DNA of 64,000 nt from Timonella sp031979385 (GTDB lineage Bacteria; Actinomycetota; Actinomycetes; Actinomycetales; Cellulomonadaceae): NCBI GenBank assembly GCA_031979385.1, contig DALZEF010000001.1, forward strand, positions 62,001-126,000, read 5' to 3'. Under the pieces are notes generated by a model. It was not told the origin of the DNA and searched no databases. It saw nothing but the letters and a program-made list of their open reading frames with translations. This document shows, piece by piece, positions 59,339 to 64,000 of the stretch. The position numbers were made by a program, and so were the translations under genes. Each line of letters begins with the position of its first letter. Within the stretch, counting starts at the first letter, position 1.

Positions 59339-60821
59339 CCTTTCCTGGCTGCGCACCGCACTCGCGTTCGTGGCGGAACTCTACGCGGGGCTGCCCATCT
59401 GGGCGATCCCGCTCTTCTGGGTTGCGCTGTTCATGATCTTGACCTCATTCGTGTCACTCGGGGTGCTCCTCTTCAAAACCCAGAGGCAGTTCGCCCACGC
59501 GCTGAACCTCAAGCGAAAACAGATCGACCCTGCAGAGCATGAAGCAGATTTCCTATGGGTCTTCATGGTCCCGGCACTCAACGAGGCCGTGACCATTGCG
59601 GACTCCGTGCAGCGACTCAACCAGGTCGACGTCACACACGCACGCATCCTCGTCATCAACGACGGTTCCGATGACGACACCGGTGAAATCCTCGCCGCAC
59701 TACAAAACGAGATCGAACGCCTCACCGTACTGACCCGCGTGCACCCAAACGCACGGCAGGGGAAATCCGAGGCACTCAACGACGCCTGGCGCTTCCTACA
59801 CTCGAAGGTTCTCTCCGAGGGGGTCTACAAGGACTGGGACCCACACAAGGTCATCGTCACGATCGTCGATGCGGATGGCCGACTCGACCCGACCGCAGGA
59901 CGCGTGGCCAGGCATTTCACGAATTCCCTCGTGGGTGGAGTCCAATCCCAGGTGCGCATCTACAACCGCACCTCGCTGCTGACCCTCGCCCAAGACATCG
60001 AGTTCGGGGTGTTCGGCACGATCTTCCAGCTTGGTCGCACCGGCTGGGGCACAGCCAACATGGGCGGAAACGGCCAGTTCAACCGGCTCGCGGCGCTCGA
60101 CTCCGTTGCCATTCCTGACCCGCACGGACGCGTTGGCCCCTGGGCCGCGGGGCGCCTGACCGAGGACCAGGACATCGGCCTGCGCATGATGCATGCCGGA
60201 TGGCGCGGAGAACAGTCCACCGAGGTCACCATCAACCAGCAAGGACTGAACTCCCTGCGCGCGCTCATGCGTCAGCGCACCCGCTGGTCTCAGGGGACAT
60301 GGCAGGTGTTCGACCTGATCCGCCCCTCGCTACGGAACAAGAGCTTGCCGCTTTCCGCCAAGCTCGATCAGTTCTGGTATCTGCTGACGCCTCTCGTTCA
60401 GGCCTGGCTTGGCATGGTGCTCGTGATGTCCCTAGCGTTTTTGGCGCTGCGGGTCGTGGAGCCACGCTGGTCAATCCTGTTCGCGATCATCCTGTACATG
60501 TTCGCGGCCATACCCAGCATAGTTGGGGTGCTGTTCACCCGGCGACGGCGTGGACTCAAGGGCTTTTTGGTCAATGTTCTGTTTGCACACGTGTATCTCA
60601 TGTACTCGTGGATCATCTACCCGGTTGTGTATCGGGCACTGTTCCGACAGCTCACCGGTGCTCGCGCCTGGGCCAAGACCGCCCGCGAGCAGATCGCACC
60701 CGATGAAGAGGCCGCCGACGCCCCTGCGGCGCCAGGCACTCCAAGGCAGATCGAGCCTCCCCATCCCACGATCAACATTCCGGCACCAAACGCAAGCAAG
60801 GAAACCCGGACACTCCCCTAA
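59331..60821 (+). CDS. Processive family 2 glycosyltransferase (membrane)
   Basis: 496 aa. One N-terminal helix (about 20-50), a cytoplasmic GT-A domain with VPALNEAVT, INDGSDDDTGE, VDADGRLDPT and TEDQDIGLRM, then QRTRW (the Q-x2-RW motif of processive synthases such as cellulose, chitin and hyaluronan synthases). About four C-terminal helices follow (345-440). The 60-residue C-terminal tail is Pro/Ala-rich and disordered. Overlapping the wecB gene, it most plausibly polymerises UDP-ManNAc into, or adds it to, a polysaccharide and exports it. There is no PilZ domain. Sugar specificity is inference from context. Confidence 0.85.
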   Translation: MNSLSWLRTALAFVAELYAGLPIWAIPLFWVALFMILTSFVSLGVLLFKTQRQFAHALNLKRKQIDPAEHEADFLWVFMVPALNEAVTIADSVQRLNQVDVTHARILVINDGSDDDTGEILAALQNEIERLTVLTRVHPNARQGKSEALNDAWRFLHSKVLSEGVYKDWDPHKVIVTIVDADGRLDPTAGRVARHFTNSLVGGVQSQVRIYNRTSLLTLAQDIEFGVFGTIFQLGRTGWGTANMGGNGQFNRLAALDSVAIPDPHGRVGPWAAGRLTEDQDIGLRMMHAGWRGEQSTEVTINQQGLNSLRALMRQRTRWSQGTWQVFDLIRPSLRNKSLPLSAKLDQFWYLLTPLVQAWLGMVLVMSLAFLALRVVEPRWSILFAIILYMFAAIPSIVGVLFTRRRRGLKGFLVNVLFAHVYLMYSWIIYPVVYRALFRQLTGARAWAKTAREQIAPDEEAADAPAAPGTPRQIEPPHPTINIPAPNASKETRTLP

Positions 60822-60825
60822 GCCG

Positions 60826-60882
60826 CCCAGCCATGCTGGGTCGGGCCAGGCATTACCCCAGCCAGAGGAATCGTCGTCAATC
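60826..60882 (+). repeat. Hairpin plus TCGTCGTCAAT motif copy
   Basis: Stem CCCAGC (60826-60831) / GCTGGG (60835-60840), then CAGAGGAATCGTCGTCAATC. It begins four bases after the glycosyltransferase stop codon. Confidence 0.65.
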
Positions 60883-60911
60883 TAACCGAACGCCCATCAA
60901 TCCCACACCAA

Positions 60912-60973
60912 CATGGTGATTTTCCTGAATCACCAACCAAGAAGAACCGCCCTAATCCCGGAAAACCACCATG
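60912..60973 (-). repeat. 62-bp palindromic element, copy C (inverted)
   Basis: Read on the minus strand it begins CATGGTGGTTTTCCGGGATT and ends GGAAAATCACCATG, matching copy B at most positions. It lies between convergent genes. Confidence 0.85.
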
Positions 60974-60994
60974 CGGGCAAGTGGTTACGGAAGT

Positions 60995-61954
60995 TTACTG
61001 TCCGTTCTGAGGCTCGCCACGGCGCCTTTTCTTATCCAGATACATGGACTGATCCGCCCGAATCGCCAATGATTCAAGGCTGTCCTCAGGTTCCAGCTGG
61101 GAAGCGCCCCAAGACCAGGGGTGCGAGGACTGCGAACGGAGCCGCTCCATAAGCCGACCAGCTTGATCGATATTCGTGTGCGGCAGAAGCAGCGAAAACT
61201 CATCGCCACCAAACCGAAACACGAGGTCCGTGCTGCGCACATTCATTCGGAGTTCCTCGGCGACCTTGGCAAGCACCCGATCCCCGGCATTGTGGCCAGC
61301 CGTATCGTTGACCTCTTTGAAATCATCTAAGTCAACAATCACAAAAACCAGCGGAGTGTTATAGCGCTTCGCGCGCGACAGTTCCCTTGGGCCGTGCGCA
61401 TACATGCCATCACGCGTATACACGCCGGTGAGTTGATCAATATGGCTGTCCGTGTCTACCCGACGGCGCCACAGGAAGCCAACCTCCATGGCCAGCAGGA
61501 GAAATAGGACCAGACGCAATACCTCGTGCCAGGTGCCAAGACCCTGCAGATACTCCGCGGGACCCACGGTTCCAATCAAAACCACGAGGCCCAAGTACAC
61601 GATCATCGTTGCACGGGCTGCACGACGCGGATAAAACCAAGCAAGGTAAAGCGCTATGAGGGGCATCTCCTGCAGGAATGCCACGGCTCGCAAATACTCG
61701 GAGGTAAACCCCAGAACCACGGCGGAGACAACACCATGCACGCAGGCCATGAGGATGCCCGCGGAACTGGAAAGTCGTTTCCCCTTCACCAAAGCATAAA
61801 CTCCGAATACGATGCATACCACTAGGAGCACTACAATGGCGGTCTTGTCTACCCACCCCAACTGCATACCAGCAAGATCGGTCACCACGGAAACCGCGAA
61901 AAGCCCCGCAACAAGCGCGGTAACCGACGAATACGTCGAGCTCTTCGCCTGCAT
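60995..61954 (-). CDS. Membrane GGDEF diguanylate cyclase
   Basis: 319 aa. The N-terminal half has five to six hydrophobic segments and should form a membrane sensor of no known domain. The catalytic domain carries GGDEF intact at 249-253 (FRFGGDEF), and an inhibitory I-site R240-x-x-D243 lies five residues before it, so product feedback is likely. It makes c-di-GMP from two GTP. No strong Shine-Dalgarno is visible before 61954. It is divergent from the EAL gene and convergent with the glycosyltransferase operon. Confidence 0.88.
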   Translation of the reverse strand: MQAKSSTYSSVTALVAGLFAVSVVTDLAGMQLGWVDKTAIVVLLVVCIVFGVYALVKGKRLSSSAGILMACVHGVVSAVVLGFTSEYLRAVAFLQEMPLIALYLAWFYPRRAARATMIVYLGLVVLIGTVGPAEYLQGLGTWHEVLRLVLFLLLAMEVGFLWRRRVDTDSHIDQLTGVYTRDGMYAHGPRELSRAKRYNTPLVFVIVDLDDFKEVNDTAGHNAGDRVLAKVAEELRMNVRSTDLVFRFGGDEFSLLLPHTNIDQAGRLMERLRSQSSHPWSWGASQLEPEDSLESLAIRADQSMYLDKKRRRGEPQNGQ

Positions 61955-62160
61955 TTCCTTATAAAACCGATCCCAGGCACGTTTATTCAGAGGAAAGAGT
62001 GAGCGCTCAGCACCAGACAGTTCGACACCGATCCTCTCGCTAAACAGACTGATCGTTCACCACGATCATACGGACCTAGGAACCGCAGATTACCCCATGG
62101 TTCTGTGGCACAGGAGTTGAAACGAGGGTAGAGTCCCATGGAAGGGGGTGAAATTCCGTT

Positions 62161-62892
62161 ATGGCAATTTCCGAGATTAGAACAGACCTTTCACGGCTCA
62201 CCGCACACTTTCAACCCATCGTCGACTTGGAGAACTGGCGAGTCACCGGGGTGGAGGCACTCGCACGTTCTGCAGTGGGCGATTCGCCATGGCCGCTGCT
62301 CATGCGCGCCCGGAATGAGGGCTGGTATGAGCAACTCGAGGTTCCACTCGTCGAAATTGCCGTGCGTGAGGCTGCGGCGCTTCCACCACAACTGTGGTGC
62401 ACTCTCAACATGTCCGCATACACCGTATTCGATAATGCCGTCGAGAGGCTACTCTCCTCGCATCCGGAACGTCGTTGGGGAATCGAGGTGCTTGAACGCT
62501 CTGGTCCCATCCGTGATGACCTTGAGTTCAGGGAACGCATCAATGAACTCGGCTGTCTCATGCTCATCGACGATGCGGGCGTCGGCGACAACGATGAGTT
62601 CCGCATCCACGATCTCAAGCCGGCCATCGTCAAACTCGATCGCCTCGTGCTTATGAGTGCTCATCACCACAGTTGGGCCCGCGACCGTGTGGAAAGCCTC
62701 GTGTATGAGTCACGCAAGGCTGGCGCGCTACTCCTAGCAGAAGGAGTGGAGAACGCCAAGGAACTCATCTTCGCGCAGGAACTCGGATGTGAACTCGCGC
62801 AAGGATACTACTTCTCGGCGGCAGTGCCCGCCAAAAACGTCTCTGCCACGATCGCGGAACTCGAAGAACGGCTCTGGTTCGACGCCAAATAG
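62161..62892 (+). CDS. Stand-alone EAL-domain protein (c-di-GMP phosphodiesterase-like)
   Basis: 243 aa, essentially only the EAL domain. Key sites: E32-A-L (VEALAR), Asn in LNMS, Glu in GIEVLE, Asp pair in IDDAGVGDND, Lys in VKLDR, Glu in AEGVE and Gln in AQGYYF. The DDFG loop is DDAG here; both Asp metal ligands remain, so activity is likely but the loop change may affect regulation. ATG 62161 follows AAGGGGGTG. Should cut c-di-GMP to pGpG, opposing the divergent cyclase. Confidence 0.85.
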   Translation: MAISEIRTDLSRLTAHFQPIVDLENWRVTGVEALARSAVGDSPWPLLMRARNEGWYEQLEVPLVEIAVREAAALPPQLWCTLNMSAYTVFDNAVERLLSSHPERRWGIEVLERSGPIRDDLEFRERINELGCLMLIDDAGVGDNDEFRIHDLKPAIVKLDRLVLMSAHHHSWARDRVESLVYESRKAGALLLAEGVENAKELIFAQELGCELAQGYYFSAAVPAKNVSATIAELEERLWFDAK

Positions 62893-62974
62893 TCGTCGGG
62901 GCGTCTCCCGCACGGAGTTCATGGTTCTGGGGCGATCTGACCCCATCGAACAGCAACCCGACCCACCCCAGGCA

Positions 62975-62991
62975 ACCAATTCGTCGGCAAA
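62975..62991 (+). repeat. TCGTCGGCAAA motif copy
   Basis: ACCAATTCGTCGGCAAAC; faces the copy at 63043-63062. Confidence 0.45.
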
Positions 62992-63042
62992 CCGCGCGCC
63001 ACAGCGTTGAATGGGACCGCGCTCTATGACCGCGGGTCTACG

Positions 63043-63062
63043 ATTCCTCATTGACGACGAGC
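63043..63062 (-). repeat. TCGTCGTCAAT motif copy (minus strand)
   Basis: Minus strand reads GCTCGTCGTCAATGAGGAAT. Merges into the terminator hairpin that follows, as at 21303-21359. Confidence 0.55.
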
Positions 63063-63088
63063 CTGCCGCTTTCCAGCGGCAGGCTCGT
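63057..63088. terminator. Terminator between EAL and GH31 genes
   Basis: Perfect 14-bp stem ACGAGCCTGCCGCT / AGCGGCAGGCTCGT with loop TTCC, followed by TTTCG on the plus strand. Convergent gap. Confidence 0.8.
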
Positions 63089-63149
63089 TTTCGTGTGGGA
63101 CTGGTTGGGTCGCGGTTTACGCGGTCCAGGCGTGTGAGGTCATGCCCGC

Positions 63150-64000
63150 CTAGAGGCCGAAGATGCCTCGGAGCGTTGGCCACTGCGCCGCCTTGGCGAA
63201 CACCGGCACCTCAAGCAGTGTGTAGGTGCGCGACACCACCTGTCCGCCCTCGTGCTCATCGCCGGTGAACACGTCCACCCAGGTGCCCTCCGGCAGGTAT
63301 GTGGCGACCGGCTGCGTGCCTGCACCTGCTTCGAGGACGGGATTCACGAGGAAGGCGTCGCCGAACAGATACTGCGTGTCGTGCTCCCAGATTCTTACGT
63401 CTGACGGGTAGTCGAAGAAGAGCCCTCGCAGCAGCGGGACATCGGTCTCGACTGAGGCGTCCGCCTGCTCCTTGATATAGGGGACCAATGCCTCGCGAAG
63501 CTTTGCGAGGTATCGGAACTGATCCACCACCTCGGGAGTCTCATTGCTTGACGCCACGTACCATGGTGTGCGGTCGCGCAGGGGACGTTGATGATGGTTG
63601 AACTCCGAGTGATACTGCATGATCGGCATGAACACGGAGGCACCGGTCGCACGAATGTAGAGTTCGGAGTCCGGCACGGGCCCCGAGAAACCGGCCAGGT
63701 CCCACCCCCAGTACAGAATTCCGCACGAGCCTGCCGTGATACCGGCAACCACGGAGTTGCGGAATGCCTGCCAGGTCGAATTCTCATCGCCGGCCCAGAA
63801 CAGGCCATGCGCCTGCGAGCCGGTGAACCCGGATCGCGAGAACGTGACGGGTGCCTTCCCCGCAGACCGAAGCAGATCGCCGAACGCACGAGCGTAATGC
63901 ACCGGGTAGAGGTTGTTGCCCTCGTCACCCCGGCGTCCATCGCCATACTGGAGATCCCATCCCCAGGCATGCTCGCCGCCGTCGGTCTTGAAACCGTCGA
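63150..64000 (-). CDS. Glycoside hydrolase family 31 (alpha-glucosidase), C-terminal part
   Basis: The frame runs off the window edge, so about 283 C-terminal residues are present. Near the edge the translation reads DGFKTDGGEHAWGWDLQYG; KTDGGE carries the GH31 nucleophile Asp. Further on, FSRSGFTGSQAHGLFWAGD holds the acid/base Asp region, and LFGDAFLVNPVLEAGAG is the typical C-terminal strand. GH31 enzymes cut terminal alpha-1,4/1,6-glucosides (or xylosides). With the pullulanase at 10.7 kb it could complete breakdown of branched glucans. The 5' part, including any signal peptide, is outside the window. Confidence 0.88.
   Translation of the reverse strand, partial: DGFKTDGGEHAWGWDLQYGDGRRGDEGNNLYPVHYARAFGDLLRSAGKAPVTFSRSGFTGSQAHGLFWAGDENSTWQAFRNSVVAGITAGSCGILYWGWDLAGFSGPVPDSELYIRATGASVFMPIMQYHSEFNHHQRPLRDRTPWYVASSNETPEVVDQFRYLAKLREALVPYIKEQADASVETDVPLLRGLFFDYPSDVRIWEHDTQYLFGDAFLVNPVLEAGAGTQPVATYLPEGTWVDVFTGDEHEGGQVVSRTYTLLEVPVFAKAAQWPTLRGIFGL

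Noticed and set aside
62893..62949. Fifth 69-bp element ending CCCCATCGA
   Set aside because: The left end is degenerate and the length is wrong; kept only as a possible remnant.

Overview
The window is from a high-GC Gram-positive bacterium, most likely an actinomycete of the Actinomycetaceae type. The signs are a GC-rich genome with GTG/TTG starts, lipoproteins and cell-wall proteins with actinobacterial sortase-like tails, a BCCT/phosphatidylcholine-synthase pair, an LCP cell-wall ligase and CAP-domain secreted proteins. No species call is possible from sequence alone. There is no prophage, CRISPR array or intact insertion sequence. The one RNA gene seen is tRNA-Ala(TGC).

Layout. 0.1-4.1 kb: an unknown soluble protein, a DUF3060 lipoprotein, a divergent LysE exporter/LysG regulator pair and a decayed gene fragment. 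4.2-9.5 kb: a secreted M11-like metallopeptidase, then a BetT-type choline transporter followed at once by a phosphatidylcholine synthase. 9.6-16.1 kb: an unknown membrane protein, a wall-anchored pullulanase and a Cthe_2159-like beta-helix lipoprotein. 16.3-21.3 kb: a MarR-GPx-DoxX operon, tRNA-Ala, a CAP protein with a long coiled coil, the manganese exporter MntP with an extra Cys-rich loop, and a VOC protein. 21.4-31.8 kb: a 3-ketosteroid dehydrogenase-like flavoprotein with a divergent TetR, an ATPase/TPR protein without HTH, thioredoxin, a DUF4914 PEPCK-like protein, and an MFS/LysR pair. 32.2-44.6 kb: a second CAP protein and two very large sortase-type adhesins (1118 and 2218 aa). 45-48.3 kb: a second (betaine-type) BCCT carrier, a secreted HNH nuclease and a truncated DUF559 remnant. 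49-54 kb: a ThrE exporter, an aldo/keto reductase and a Mn/Zn/Fe ABC importer. 54.3-57.7 kb: an LCP protein, a small Cys-rich protein, a CstR-like regulator and a CoA-disulfide reductase/rhodanese fusion. 58-64 kb: a UDP-GlcNAc 2-epimerase with a processive GT2 synthase, a divergent GGDEF/EAL pair and the 3' part of a GH31 glucosidase.

Together the genes suggest a host- or biofilm-associated lifestyle. Choline is imported and probably used for phosphatidylcholine. Starch-like glucans are cut at the surface. Adhesins and CAP/peptidase proteins are exported, and a ManNAc-type polysaccharide may be made near c-di-GMP turnover genes. Manganese import and export, persulfide detoxification and peroxide defence are also present.

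The least expected content is intergenic. I found three families of short dispersed repeats: a 62-bp palindromic element (3 copies), a 69-bp element with inverted ends (4 copies), and a hairpin-plus-TCGTCGNCAAT motif (about 11 copies). One 62-bp copy lies inside the metal-transport operon. These look like miniature non-coding repetitive elements and are the best candidates for something undescribed.
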